Assembly (NCBI GenBank): GCA_025403435.1
Contig: CM046335.1
Location: forward strand, 5,770,103 to 5,834,102
Reading direction: 5' to 3'
Length of the DNA stretch: 64,000 bases
Source: Artocarpus heterophyllus
Lineage: Eukaryota; Streptophyta; Magnoliopsida; Rosales; Moraceae
Shown here in pieces: positions 21,918 through 34,998 of the stretch. The translations under genes and the position numbers were made by a program. The notes under the pieces are model-generated. The model did not search any database. It was not told the origin of the DNA and saw only the letters and a list, made by a program, of their open reading frames with translations. Each line of letters begins with the position of its first letter. Positions within the stretch are counted from its first letter, which is position 1.

Positions 21918-24424
21918 AATGCACATATCTACATATTTTATATCTTCACAATTCTGTACTTCTAAATTTTCAATTTACATTAAATTTATACCTTTTAGTA
22001 GCCTGGTTTTAAATTGCTAAGTTTTTTAGACTAGACTGTTTTCAAATATTTTAGAAAATACAAATCGGTAGAATCGTTATAGAACGGTTTATTTTGTTTT
22101 AAACTGTAGTTTGAGTCTTATGGTGGGGCTTTATTTTGATATAAAAGTAGTATATATGGCTCGTTTAACTCTTTAAATATTTCCCTGGACTTTTTGTGAC
22201 TTTTTACTAAAATATTTGCCGTTCTTCTACGTTATTTAAATTGTAAAGTTGAAAACTTAAAAAAAAGGTATGTGTACATATATACATATATATATAAATT
22301 TGAAATAAAAATATAAAAATGAAAGCAGTCTAATAGAGTTTAGGGTTTCAAAAACTAGGCTTGATCATTTTTTAAACGATTTGATTCGATCTTGAACCGC
22401 CAAAAAATGGTTAAGATGTGGAATCATTTGGTCTGCTGATAATTTACAGTTTTCTTTGCACAATCCTACCTTTTGGGTACCAATGGATTATTTTGACTTA
22501 GATTGACAAATTTACTCTTTTACTTTTATAGTTAGTGTTTTTTGAGGAGCTATAAATAAGGGATAATTATATAGTTATACCTTCATTTTAGTTGCTTCTA
22601 TTTGGTTCCTTTATTTTTGAAAACCATAAAGATATTATTTGAATTTAAAAATTTTGTTTTAATTCCATTTCTCGCACACTATGTGCAAAAAATAGGTGAA
22701 AAAGATACAACTATCCTTTATTAGACCAAATGTATTTATGAAAATATTTTATTTTCTTGAGAAAGAAATTTGATCAATATTTTAATATTTTCAAAAATAA
22801 AACTTTGTATATAAATATATTTGGCAATTGACGTTTTGTTCTAGGACTTTTATGTCTTTTAAACCTGTAAAATCGTTTTCATAAACAGTGTCTAAGAATA
22901 GCTATCTTTTTGGCAAAATTTTCTATGCATGAAAAGATATGTTTGTTCCATAGTGCTAAATTATTGGGTTGTGATAATCTTTACATGTGAATCGGACACC
23001 CTTCTTTTTGAGCTAGCTTTTGAAGATGTGTCCTATTTAGGCCCATTTATTTGACATATGTTACGGATTTTGCTTTTAGTACTAGAAAAAAAGAAAGTAA
23101 AAGTTATGAATTTTTAGTATTTATTTAGAATCATTTTTTTTAAAAAAAAATATGAGTTAAAATGATTTCAAAATTTCTACTAAATAATAAAAATATTGAA
23201 ATGAAGTTTATAATGTTTTATTTAAAGTCTGTTATAAAAATTAAATTTAATGAGAAGACCTTTTTTTAAAATTCATATTTTGTAGTTTTGGCGCGAGGTT
23301 TTTTGTATAGTAAAATATTTTTTACAAATCATTTAGATATTTATAAAAACAGTTTTTAGTTTGAGAAAGCTTAAACAATTTTTAGGCAGCTCTACCAAAC
23401 GAGATGCTTATTGCTTATTTTTTTTCAGAATCTCTTTAGATGAACGATCAGAACAAATTAATTTGAGAGAAAAATCACCAAACCACATTAGTATTCTTAC
23501 TTAATAAGTTATTGTATTCGTTTACTAAAGCACAATACATGTTAAAACTTTCTTTTTTTAATTTTCTAAAGCAAAAACCACGCATAGGAGACTGCATTGA
23601 TATGATATATATTTTTTAATGAATCCTTTCTAGAGATAAACTCTAATTTTTTTTTTTTTTGAGGGGAAGATAAACACTAATTGATAGGAGTCAGATCACA
23701 TCTTGGTTACGACTTCCACGTTCATACTACCAAAAAAAACAAAAAAAAAAAACATAATAGTGTAATCATCATTCATTGAAAGGATACTCTAAATATCCGT
23801 TCCTGTGTACACATAATCCCTTAAACTCTGAGCAAAAAAAAAAAAACTTACAAAAGCGTCGTGGGAATGGGATTTAATGTTTGAAGAAATAGATAGAACT
23901 CCACTTTATCTGGACTCCTAAAGCTTAGTATTTGTGCCTTATTGAGCCATTAATGTGAATTAAGGAATTTTATGTCATTGATTGAAAATGAATATGCTTT
24001 TAAAAAAAAAAAACATTTGTAAAAATATACGGTGCTTTGAAATTATTTTACAATATCTTATCAACAATCTCCCGCCGCAAGTTTAGATAACAAGACAGCT
24101 ACAATTACGCGTAATTAAAGAACCAATCATTAACAAAGATATCATTGAATATTGTACACAAATGCCCAACGTTGTACAAAAAAAAAAAAATAATAAACAA
24201 GTAAAAACTAAAAAAAACAACACAAGCTAAACACAACAATATTCTAACAATTTCCAATCAAGCTTCATCCTGAATCTGCTCCTAAAATGAAAATACCAGA
24301 AAAGAATATTTCTGCAAATCAACAAATCCGGTATATACGTGTTTTTGGTGTGTATTATATACTATATATATATATATATATGATGCATATATATGTATAT
24401 ATATACACACATATATATATACAT

Positions 24425-27400
24425 TCAGTGGAAAACCATGTTGTTATCAATCTCGAATCTCATTTCATCGAAATTCGAACTAGGCAACATTTCACCATGA
24501 TTTTGAGTGTTTTCCAAGCTGCTATTTTCTTCCAAGTTCATGTCCCATAAAAATCCATAATCGTCAGTACTGTTTCTGGGGCTACTACTAATGTTATGAT
24601 TATCATGATGATAAGAAGCTGATCCCATGATTACCGGGTTATAATTGTTGCAGGCTAATTTTTGGTCATGGGAGAAGTAGTGAAGGCGATTAAGGAGAGA
24701 TGTAGGTCCATGATGATGATGATGGTGATGATCATGACGATGAGTTGGGGTCGAGGAAAATGAGGTCGTTTGGTCGGACCCACAATTAGGTATTAGTGTT
24801 TGGTGAACAGTTGGAGGAGAAAATGAAGATGTAAGATTTAAGGAATTTGGAGCACATGATGTGTTCTCAGCCATCAAAAGTATGTCTTCATTGCTGTTCT
24901 CTGATCCCTTGCTTTTGAGAAACACTCTACACAATACCCAGTCCTCCTATATTTATGTAAATAAATCACATGAAAGATAAATTGTTATTAGAATTACTTA
25001 ACTTGGTTATGGAAAAGAATATAATATTTAAGTTTTAAAAGGGCTAATCTAATTTCAAAACTAGGTTATTTACAGAAAAATGCAAGAATTAGTACATGGG
25101 TTTTTCTATTTTTCTATGAACGATCAGTACATTATATGACAAAGAAAGGAAACATAAGTAACTTTATTAAGTAGTGTTAGAGATCACCTCAACTTCAATT
25201 TTAATTTTTGATAGTATTTAAGTTGTCATCTTTTTATCCATACATATAATCTTTTAATATCAATTGCTTTGTCAAATTTTTTTAAACACACATCAATGAA
25301 AAAAATTTCACCAACTCACAACTTACATATTATGAAAGTTAGGATTAACACTATTCATCTTTGTTTAACACGTATACGATACACACGTCACACGACCACT
25401 TTCCTACCGGTTTCCTTTGCTTTTCTCTCTCTTATTTAGTCTCACAATCACATGACTGTCACTGAAAATGGCAACAGAGAGATTTTAACAAATCAAGCAT
25501 GTGCATTTCACTATTCGCTTCTGTCAGAAAATAGAACCAAAACCAAAACTTTTTCTGGTTATGAGAATTCAACAAAATATCCTACCGACAAGGGACCTAT
25601 TGTGTGAGATACTAAAAAGGCAGATCTATTTTAGCTCCCAGTTTAAACGTAAATATTGTAGCACTTTAAATTCTACGAGAGGAGGCACGATAACAAACAA
25701 AGCATAAGTTGTATACGCTATATATGTACGTATACCTTGTAAATTATACGGCGATCAAATTGATAAAAAATGTTAACGTAGTTATATGGAAGAAATATCT
25801 AGTCAGTGAAACTGACCTTAGGAGGCATGTGTGGAGTCTCCAAGCGGAACTCATGCATGATCCATCCAGTTTTGATGCCGTTAGGAGCTCTGTTCCTATA
25901 GAACACCAAAGTCTTCCTCATCCCTACTACTTCCCTTGTGACTGGGTCGATCACCGTACGATCTTTTCCCGTCGCTTTCCAGTAGCCAGATGTCGTCGCA
26001 CGATTCGTCCGGTAGCCCGTGGCGTACTTGCGGTCGCGGAAGCTGAAGAAGTACCACTCGTTGGCGTTGAGCTTTGCCATATCTATGCATGTTGAAATAG
26101 AGGAAACTTTGCAAGTTAAAATAGAGGAAATGCCAAGTATAATTCTTCTTCCAAAGTCGACTAGTTTAAGCGCATGATATACATTGTTGCCTAAGGTAAT
26201 AATACAATAATTGTAACTGTTAAGCTCATGATAGGCCTTCTGGTCAGATGAGGTGAATAGGTGATGCCTCGAAATCTTGGTCAAACATTAATTAAGTGCT
26301 CTAGTTTTTACTGTTCATGTTGTAAGTATAATTTTGCTTTCGTTGTAATCTTTTAGTATCTGCATTAACGATATATATATATATATAAAGAGATATAAAT
26401 ATTGGTCTAAGGCCTACAGTTTATATATATATAAAGAGATATAAATATTGGTCTAAGGCCTACAGTTGTTTTCTTAGTACATCTTAGTACTAATTAATCA
26501 TGTCAGAAAGATGACGAGTCTAGTTCAGAACCCTTTTTTTTTAATTTATGAATCAACATGTATACATCTATGAGTAATGTCTAAGGGAAGTGAAATTGTC
26601 GGTATCAAACTCAAGGAAGCAAACAAACAGAGACATATGCATATATATATATATATATATCCATGCACACATATATAAATATACAGGGGGTTTGAGAGAG
26701 TTATTCAAATTAAGTTTAAATCACAGTAAATGTAAAGCTTTCATATGCTATAATGCAACAAAAATAAGCTATATAGTATAAAATATTGGTATACTATGGT
26801 ATACTACAGTGTTCTGGTTAAACTCTCCCAAACATTAATATGTAAATATTTATATTTATAGTTATTCTAGTATATATCTAGGCGTGTGACGCAGGACCTA
26901 GGGACAGGTTTTTGTGTATATCGGTAAAAAGTTATTACTTTTATATATCTTGTTCACATTAATATTCTTTAGTTCCCTTGGATTTGACAGTGTTATAAGC
27001 ATTAATTAAATACTTCTGTACTCCATAAGAAAAGATTTCTGTAAAGTTATATGCAATTTGAGCTTCCAGCCGAAGCTAGCACTTTCAGGGAATCTTACCC
27101 ATTACTTCTTTTTTACTAACTATTTCAAAAGAGGCGTCAAAAAGTCAAATAATTTAGAAATTCATGTTCTTTGTTCAATCATTTGGAGTTACTGTTCTTA
27201 TATTTACAAACGAACCCCAACAACGTTTTTCTTCCTCCAGGTTTGGCTTTTTAGGTTTAAAGATGGAAAAAATATATTATAAAATCTATTTCAAGTTCAA
27301 ACTTTGAAGGAAGAAAGGTAAAATTTAGTACCCAAATAATTAAACTTTATAAAGTTATAAAGTATCATGTTATCATGGTATGTTATAGCTATATATATAT

Positions 27401-29006
27401 GTATGTATATATATGGTCATGGACTCGGATAGATATGATCTATACACGTTATGCCCAGTGGAAAAAGAAGGGTTTTTTTTTTTTTTTTTGGGGCACATGC
27501 CTAAATAAGAGTTAGAAGAAATATTGCATGAATACAGCTCTAATTAAGGAGAGGGAATATTTTGAAAGACACGGGACTTACGTATCTGTTTATTATTTGC
27601 TCCTTTTTGGGTAACCATATAATATAGCTTTATACATATAAGTAAAAGTTAGCTTTGGAACGTTGAGGAAAAAGAGGTTTTTTAATTCTTTTACTTCTTA
27701 TACATACATGATATGTATATAAATATAAATATTAATGTGCACTCCGTGTGTATTATTTCTATGACGACAAACATATTAGACTGACAGTTTGATGTAGACG
27801 TGATAACTTTAGATGGTAATTGGCACCATTTTTTTTTTTTACTGAAATAGGTTACATGAATTTTTATTTATTTTTTGTAAATAAAATATTATAAGAGGAA
27901 AAGAAATAAAGAATCATTTGATTCCGCTGGTGTATAAAAAAATTATTTACTACCTTCCAAAAGTGGCCAGAAACACTTATTGAGAATAGAGAAAAAAAGA
28001 AGAAGAAAGAAGACTCATGAATTACTTGTCTTCAACGAAAAAGAGAAATAATAGAAAGGATGTAATTGAGAAAATCTTAAAATTTTGCCAAAATTAAAAT
28101 GAATTTTCTTTGTCAGAATTTTCAGTATCTCTGACAAGACCGGAGAAATATTGATGAAGGAGTTGCCAGAAATGATGAAAACTGTGTGTTTATATGAAAT
28201 TGGTGTTTCAGATTATAATATAATAGACAAATACACAGAGAGAATCATTTGTTTGATTACTTTTTTTTTTACTTAGTGCTATGAATTATTATAAAAAACC
28301 ATATGCTGAGAGTTGAATAAACTATCTTAACTTACAAATTCTATGAATATCATCGTAAAGATATTGTCGTTAAAGATATGCTGACATTACCAATTAATAT
28401 ATATATATATATATAATATATTTGTACATTAGAAAAAAATAAAAGAATTCTCTCTCTTAAAGTGAAAACATGTTTATCTCTCTTTCTTATAAGAGCTATT
28501 TATACGCCCAATATGTTAGCCAGATAATCATGAATCTTTCTTCAATTTATTCCCCAACATCTACGCTAAAAGCATGATTAATGTCAACACAAGCATATAT
28601 ACCACCCTCTATCAAATATTAACACAAAAAATAATAATAATAATCATATATTTATTGTAGCTAAACAGATCATGAGATGTGATGCAATCAGAAAAACAAA
28701 AGAATTTCGAACTTGAGACGAAACATGTTATTGAAAGGAAGAAGAAAGAGCATGCTGATCAGAAACAAATTTTATGATCAGATTGCGAACAAAGACTGGT
28801 GGATTGCGAAAACCGACGGAGTCCGAGTACTACTCACCGGGAAGCTGCCATGGCTCGCAAGTATGCAAGTCAATTTCAACCAAAGTGCCTTTCAAGACTT
28901 CCTCATTGCAGATCTTTTTGTAAAGATAATGGCAGACCAGCTCCTCATCACTCGGGTAGAACCGAAAACCAGGAGGCAGCGTGGCTCCAATGTCTCTCAA
29001 CCCCAT
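24425..29006 (-). CDS. NAC-domain transcription factor (NAC21/22-like)
   Basis: Three exons, 29006-28838, 26082-25817 and 24946-24425, join in frame at GT-AG introns (169 + 266 + 522 nt) to give 318 residues. NAC proteins are plant-specific DNA-binding regulators. All five NAC subdomains are present: [19 protein letters not shown] (10-28), [13 protein letters not shown] at the exon 1-2 junction, [20 protein letters not shown] and [25 protein letters not shown] then MHEFRL, and EDWVLCRVF (146-154). Intron positions match the usual three-exon NAC layout. The C-terminal activation region is Ser/Asn-rich with a run of seven His (218-224) and an acidic/aromatic end ([13 protein letters not shown]). 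Intron 1 is unusually long (2.75 kb) and full of AT repeats. The N-terminus ([10 protein letters not shown]) is of the type often labelled NAC21/22; the exact orthologue is not claimed. Confidence 0.94.
26376..26467. repeat. 46-bp tandem duplication in NAC intron 1
   Basis: Two copies of a unit containing AAAGAGATATAAATATTGGT then CTAAGGCCTACAGTT, 46 bp apart and essentially identical apart from the length of the leading TA run. Confidence 0.9.
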
Positions 29007-29279
29007 ATTTTTTGTTCTTCAAGTACGGATGCCAAAAGGGTTAATTTGGTCGACACAAAAAAATAAAAAAAAAATTTGGAATTAATTTTTGCACAAGTAT
29101 TGAATATATAATATAGTTGGTGTATAATTATGTATTTGTATGGTATGAGAAGAGGAACATGAATATGTGGGATATATGATAAATGATATATGATATATGA
29201 TATATGATTTGTATGAATATTCTATTGTTTTTTTTTTTTTTTTGGTTTTTTGGTTTTGGGTTTGAGGTAGGTAGAAAAG

Positions 29280-29308
29280 AAAAGAAAAGAAAAGAAAAGA
29301 GAAAGAAA
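29280..29308. repeat. AAAAG pentanucleotide run in NAC 5' leader
   Basis: Repeated AAAAG units on the plus strand; on the gene strand this is a CT-rich tract between the putative TATA box and the start codon, as often found in plant leaders. Confidence 0.75.
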
Positions 29309-29373
29309 AGAAGCTCTTGGGTTTCGTTGGTTTGGGATTTTGAAATTAATACCGTGTAGAGGGAGAAAGGTTG

Positions 29374-29393
29374 GTAATATATATATAGAGTGA
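29374..29393 (-). promoter_or_regulatory. Putative TATA box of the NAC gene
   Basis: Minus-strand TCACTCTATATATATATTAC lies about 370 bp upstream of the start codon and just upstream of a CT-rich leader. It agrees with the plant TATA consensus, but TA-rich runs are common here, so position is the main support. Confidence 0.4.
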
Positions 29394-31271
29394 CATATGG
29401 TTAGGATAAGTGCGTTTTCCTAGTTATAATTTCTTACAATATTCTAGTAGGCACGCTTGTGTAAGTAGTTATAGTCGGAAGTTTCAAGAAAAACCAAAGT
29501 TACAAGAAATCTTCTCTCAAGGGAATTTAGGGAAATTAAAAGACTTATAAAAAAGCCGATAATATAGCATTGAATGATGCAGCGTTCATATATGGACAAA
29601 ATGCCAAGGAAGTTTATTATTATAGAAACCCTCCAAAATACCCCTTTTTAAACTCATCATATTGAATTGGATTTTATTAACACTTTGGATCCAAATTATT
29701 AAGAAAACCTTCTTTTTAACGAGAATGAACAAAAAGCCTTAATATGAATGGAGAATCACGTGTCGTATACACATAATACAATAAATTATTGCTAGTTAAT
29801 CGAACACTTGTTTCCATAATTGTTTGCATTTATGCCCTTTTCTCCCCCTTTCTTAATAGGTTCAAAGGTTTTGGACTGTAGCTCGTCAATATTGTTAGAT
29901 CAATATACATTAATTCTATGATTTTAATATACACGCATATATAAATATATATGATATATATATATAATTATGTGTGTACATATGTGTATATGTTTAAAGT
30001 TACAAGCAAATATATATATAAATATTTACACTGTAACATATAAAAATTTTATACTGTATAGTTTAAACTAATCCTTTAAACACCATAATAATCATATATA
30101 TATATATATATATAAAATTAAAAGTTGTTCACTAGATTAAACTGATAATTCTATACGAGTTCCAACATGATCTATACTTATAATTGGTCGAGCAAGATCT
30201 GTCAGGGAGGGACATACTTACATAATTGAAAAAAAAAATACAAAAAGTAAACTTGAAAAACCAGACACAGAAAAAGAACTTAAATCAAAGAAAGAGAGAG
30301 AGAAAAACAAAATGAGATGAGAGTATCCAAGGCACGTGAACCATTTGATCAATTTGAGCTAAAACATGGGACAGCCAAAGAAAAAAATGTGTAAAATAAA
30401 TTAATATAGCTGGAAAAAATAAAATGATGAATATGTTAATCATGAACTTAGATCAGAGTCCCATCTGTTCATTTTGCTATCGTCACGGGACAACATTTTG
30501 GATGGATGTGATTGGGGGGACCACAGGGGATAAGTCTCTGATGTGGGGTCCGCGTCAAATGAGCAACCAAAGAAACAACGAGTGAGCCCCATCATACATT
30601 ACTGTAACGCTTATCGGAATGACTAGTTAATTTTGTGATATTTTGTTTTTGAAGCGGGTAATTGATGTCTGGAAAAAGGCAATAATTTATAATGAAAATA
30701 TGGACAAAAGAATATCCGTCACAGCATGTATCCTCCTAATATATCATAATTATTATTTCGTGATATATTGAAATTATACAATGCTGACTGGAATGGGGCC
30801 ATGTTCGAAGCACAAAGACATGAATGAAATACTAATAATGCAGCTGATGATCGTCTTTCTTCACTATTTAGTGAACCCCCACACCAAAAAAAAAAAAAAA
30901 AAAAAAAGCTCTCAAAGTATCTAACATCCTAATTATGTTAATTTAAAAGACATTTATACCCTCCCAATTTGGAAAAGGAACATATATTATAGAACTCGTG
31001 AGGCTGGGCCCAGCTCTTCTTATGGACCATTTAGGTCATATTCGCCCTCTATGGCCTCCAAGAATTAACACACAATAAGAGCAAATCGATGTTGATAGTC
31101 ATCCTTAGATCAGAGACCCAAGTGAATTGTAAATAAAATTTTATCAATGTACTTTTCTCTGTTACAGATTTAACCTCCATGATTAGAGACGTCCAATATA
31201 TGTGGTATGAATACTTGAAGTAGAAGTCTATTCCAATAAACCAAAAAAAATATTATATATGTTTTTTAATG

Positions 31272-31305
<34 letters not shown>

Positions 31306-33139
31306 TAGACTATAATGATTACAAGCCCCTCTTACAAATTTACAAAATTGAGTGATAGAGTGCTTTTTGTAGGCCATTCTCTTAATTAATAATTAATTAA
31401 TTACTTCTTTAATATGACTCTTGTAGGGTAACAATATTAATATTACTGTGTTTGCTAGAGAAATATGACTGATTGATGTTAAGAAGGGTCTTTCAATGTT
31501 GTACTATGATTATGTCAATATATGGGGGGGCTTAGTTTAGTTATATCTTAAGGAAATTGTAGACTGACTTATTATTAATATCTAATTACCAAAACAAAAC
31601 CCTCTAGCTAGCTAATGAAAGAATGAGTAGCTAGAGTCCCTTGATGGCAACTTAATCTAGATCATGACAATAAGCCCTAAATTAACGGGAAGGAAGACAT
31701 GGGGAGCCACATACAAAGGCACACGTCAACCAAGGAAAGGTGCTTGACGTGTATGATTATTGTGGGACCATGTAAACGAGACCATGCCAATTAAGCAAGG
31801 GAAACAAAGACACAAAATGATTGTGGGATTTCTAGGGTTGGGGTTGTTTTCCAAGAAGGGGAATTTCTGTTAGATGAGGATGACGTTGGAGAATGAGTGA
31901 CGGCTTGATATTCCTCTCTTTGGAACCAATAATTTCATCAACCTAGCCCTCCCTCCCTTTCTCTTCTCTAGCCTTGATTCTCCTTCTCCCTCCTTTAAAA
32001 CTGTCGTTTTTGCTTCACTTGCATAAGTTATGGGCTTTCATCTTGTAGGTTGCATATTTGGGACTTCACACGTATGGCGGCTTTCATTTTCCGGGACTTG
32101 TTTGATGGGATTTCTCATATCAGTGTACGTTTTGAAACTGTATATTAGATCTAATCAAAATCACAATTTATGCAGATTTGAATATGGCTAAAAGATAGAC
32201 ATCCACCAGTGGATTTTTTTCAGTTCTCACCAAAAAAATTACCTTCATTTTTTTAGTACAATATTGAGGGATTGAAACCACACTATATCAAACTCAAGTT
32301 CCATCCTATTTTATTCTATGTCATTCGACCTAAAAAGATGAACCTTTCAAAAGGACTATAGCCAAATTATTCAAATCATTTAAATCCGGTTGAAGAAGAA
32401 AGCTGTTCAATCCACATAAGGCATCGAATTAGGAAAAGTCATAGAGCTAAATGAGAAACCTAATATTTTCAGTAAACAATCAGATCGCCATAGAATTAAA
32501 AAACAACAAAGGAGCAGATTAATCACTATAAAATAATTAGGAATCATTCCCAATGAGTATGACATCCTTTAGATCATTATATATCATCTTCCACTTCATT
32601 ATTCCTTCATAATCCTTTCTCTTCTTATTCTTCCATTCTTATTCTGATCAAGTGTAACTTTACCTTTTCTCCGAAATCCTTTAAACTATATAGTGACTAA
32701 GTATTCAAGTTAAAGGTGAATCACTATAAATCAGTATATTATAGTCTCTTATACATTTAATTTTATACACTTTGCTTTCTCATTCTTGCATTCGATTAAC
32801 TCAAGCCTATCAATTAGTGACTCCAATTGACGCCTAGATTTGATTAGTGACAGAGCCAAATTTTTTTGTTAATAAGGGCACTATGAAAATATTAAGGATA
32901 GTTTTTACTGAATATAGACTTGATTATATGTTTTAATTATTCAGTGAGGCACAACTTATAATTTTTAAAAAAATTGAGGTACGACAATATATTTTAATTA
33001 TTTAGTAGAACATAAATTATAAATATTCTTGTAAAATAGGGTCGCAGTTAAGTCGTAGAGCCATTGGATGTGGTCATTGGTACAAATTCAATTATAGAAT
33101 TCAGTGTTGTAACAGCCATTGACTTATATGCTTTCATTT
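29394..33139. other. Intergenic, upstream of the NAC gene
   Basis: AT-rich with several (TA)n tracts (for example 30094-30114, 31276-31305) and an A-run at 30886-30906. Less AT-rich islands at 30470-30600 and 31670-32000 contain ACGTG/CACGTC words (for example 31725, 31747) that could be bZIP sites, but no test of this is possible here. No coding region is supported. Confidence 0.5.
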
Positions 33140-33782
33140 CACTACAAGAAAAATTACATTTAACGACATATTATTTACGACATGCTGTTTTTGAATGTCG
33201 TTGAAAAGTATATACAACGACATCTCCAACAAAGATGTCATTAACGACATTTGAAATAATAATTAACGACATCTATATAGATGTCATCTTAAAGGTCTCC
33301 TTTTAACGACATCTATATAGATGACATCTATATAGATGTCATCTTAAAGATGTCATTAACGATATTTGAAATAATAATTAACGACATCTATATAGATATC
33401 ATCTTAAAGGTCTCCTTTTAACGACAATAGTTTAGTGTCGTTAAATTATTTAACGACAAGTAGGAGAAGTCGTCAAAGCTTTGGAGATTGTACGACACCC
33501 CTTATAGACGATATTGGTCAATGTGCCATCTATAAAGGGTGCCGTGGAATCTCTAAGGCTTTGACGACATCTCCTACTTGTCGTTAAATAATTTAACGAC
33601 ACTAAACTATTGTCGTTAAAAGGAGACTTTTAATACGGCGTCTATATAGATGTCGTTAATTATTGTTTCAAATATTATTAACGACATGTTTGTTGTAGAT
33701 GTCGTTGTATGTATTTTTTAACGACATTCAAAAACTATATGTCGTAAATACTATGTCGTTAAATGTAGTTTTTCTTGCAGGA
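33140..33782. mobile_element. Foldback CACTA (En/Spm) non-autonomous element
   Basis: Starts CACTACAAGAAAAATTACAT and ends ATGTAGTTTTTCTTGCAG followed by GA, the CACTA terminal pattern (the last bases are mutated from GTAGTG). The whole element is an inverted repeat. The left arm from 33140 and the right arm back from 33780 match through TTTAACGACATA, TTTTTGAATGTCGTT, AACGACATCTATATAGA, TCTCCTTTTAACGACAATAG and AACGACAAGTAGGAGA, turning near 33505-33525. The left arm holds an extra duplication of about 115 bp (33276-33390). No transposase is encoded. A 3-bp duplication is not clear. Confidence 0.85.
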
Positions 33783-34998
33783 TGCATATTGGTTGCGCTG
33801 TAAATAAGAGAAATACCACTTCTACTACTTTTGTGAAAAATTGTGTATTTTTGACGTCAAAGTGGCATGTTTGAAATTCATATACAACCTAAATAAACCT
33901 ATAATGAGTTTTAAATTACACTTAGAACCACTTATTAGTCTAATAGAGTATTTGAAAGTATTTGTTCAAATTGATGTAAAAGCTTTACAACGTAGCAGCC
34001 AAAAGGTTTTACTTGAAAATAAAAATATCAAACAACCTATAAGTATTTGCCGTACCAGTTTTATACGCAAATTAGAATCAAATATTTCAAGATAACAAAT
34101 TCCAACTCTCTTAAAGTGGGTGTTTCTCTAATTCGGCGCCCCCATATTGGGACTTCACAAACCCAAATTTGTTGTCCCCCCTTTACCATCCCTTCAAGCA
34201 GATGGACACCTTATTGATATTTTACATTTCAAACTTACTAGAATTAAATTAACGGCTGAAATTCTAACACTTCTTGTTTTAATTCTTCTCCCCCCCAATT
34301 CTAGTATGGAAATAAATACAGAAAACAAAATCATCGAAATAGAAATAAAAAAGAAGTCTATGACCTTCCAGGACGATCCACCGGTGGTGGAGATTTAATT
34401 GAGTATTCTCAATCTTCAAGAAATCATTGTTGGTTTTTTCTTATAGTTGGAAATGAGTCATTGGCATATGGGGCCTGAGCAAAATTTGGTAGCCATTTTC
34501 AAGAGACGACGAAAAACTGGATTTCAAATAAAAACTTGCTTCTACTTTCTTCTGTAATGAAAAAAGAAAGAAAGAAAAAGATGCGAATTCAAACAAGTAA
34601 ACTACGAGAAGACAATGAATTCAACAAATCCTAATTAGATTAGATCAAATAGAATAGAAAACTACTGCTGAAAAAGAAAGTGAAAGAGATAGAACGGAGA
34701 CAAACTTGGATAAGATTTTGAGGGCTTCTCGTGTTGGGTTGAAATTGCAAGAGATATGACGGAGGACAAGAAGGAGTTATAATGATAATGATGATAAGAA
34801 GAAGAAGAAGAAGAAAATTAAAAAAAAAAAGGAGAAAAAGAGAGTGGTACGTTCACATTCACAGAATGAGGGAGAAGAAGAGTAAAAAATAAGATAATAT
34901 GGTTGGATCTGTATAAAAAATTGTTTATTCTGCGTACTTTTTTATTTTGATATGATTTTAACCAAATCTAACAGTCAATAACATGCACTCCTCATATA
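33783..34998. other. Intergenic, no gene supported
   Basis: Two open frames (33841-34095 and 34147-34398) have no recognisable domain, no splice partners and AT-driven composition, so they are not called. A GAA-type run lies near 34797-34815. Confidence 0.5.

Larger units (their letters stand above)
19617..24424. other. Intergenic, AT-rich, repeats only
   Basis: No ORF resembles a known protein. It contains a dispersed-repeat copy (20038-20290), short imperfect duplications near 21477-21545 (two versions of CCAACAAGGAGC-like sequence), an AAT/GAT trinucleotide run and a compound TC/TA microsatellite. The last few hundred bases are the 3' flank of the NAC gene. Confidence 0.6.

Noticed and set aside
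24670..24692. A functional miR164 target in the NAC gene
   Set aside because: Too many mismatches in the 5' half of the site; kept only as a possible relic among the findings.
28713..29066. 117-residue plus-strand frame near 28.7-29.1 kb
   Set aside because: Opposite-strand shadow of NAC exon 1 (29006-28838), which has the conserved LPPGFRF block and correct splice site.
33160..33780. Regularly repeated ACGACAT blocks as a CRISPR-like array
   Set aside because: Spacing is irregular, the units are inverted as well as direct, and the whole folds into one hairpin with CACTA ends; this is a plant transposon.
33841..34398. Two plus-strand frames (84 and 83 residues) after the CACTA element
   Set aside because: No domain, no homologous feel, AT-driven composition and no splice partners.
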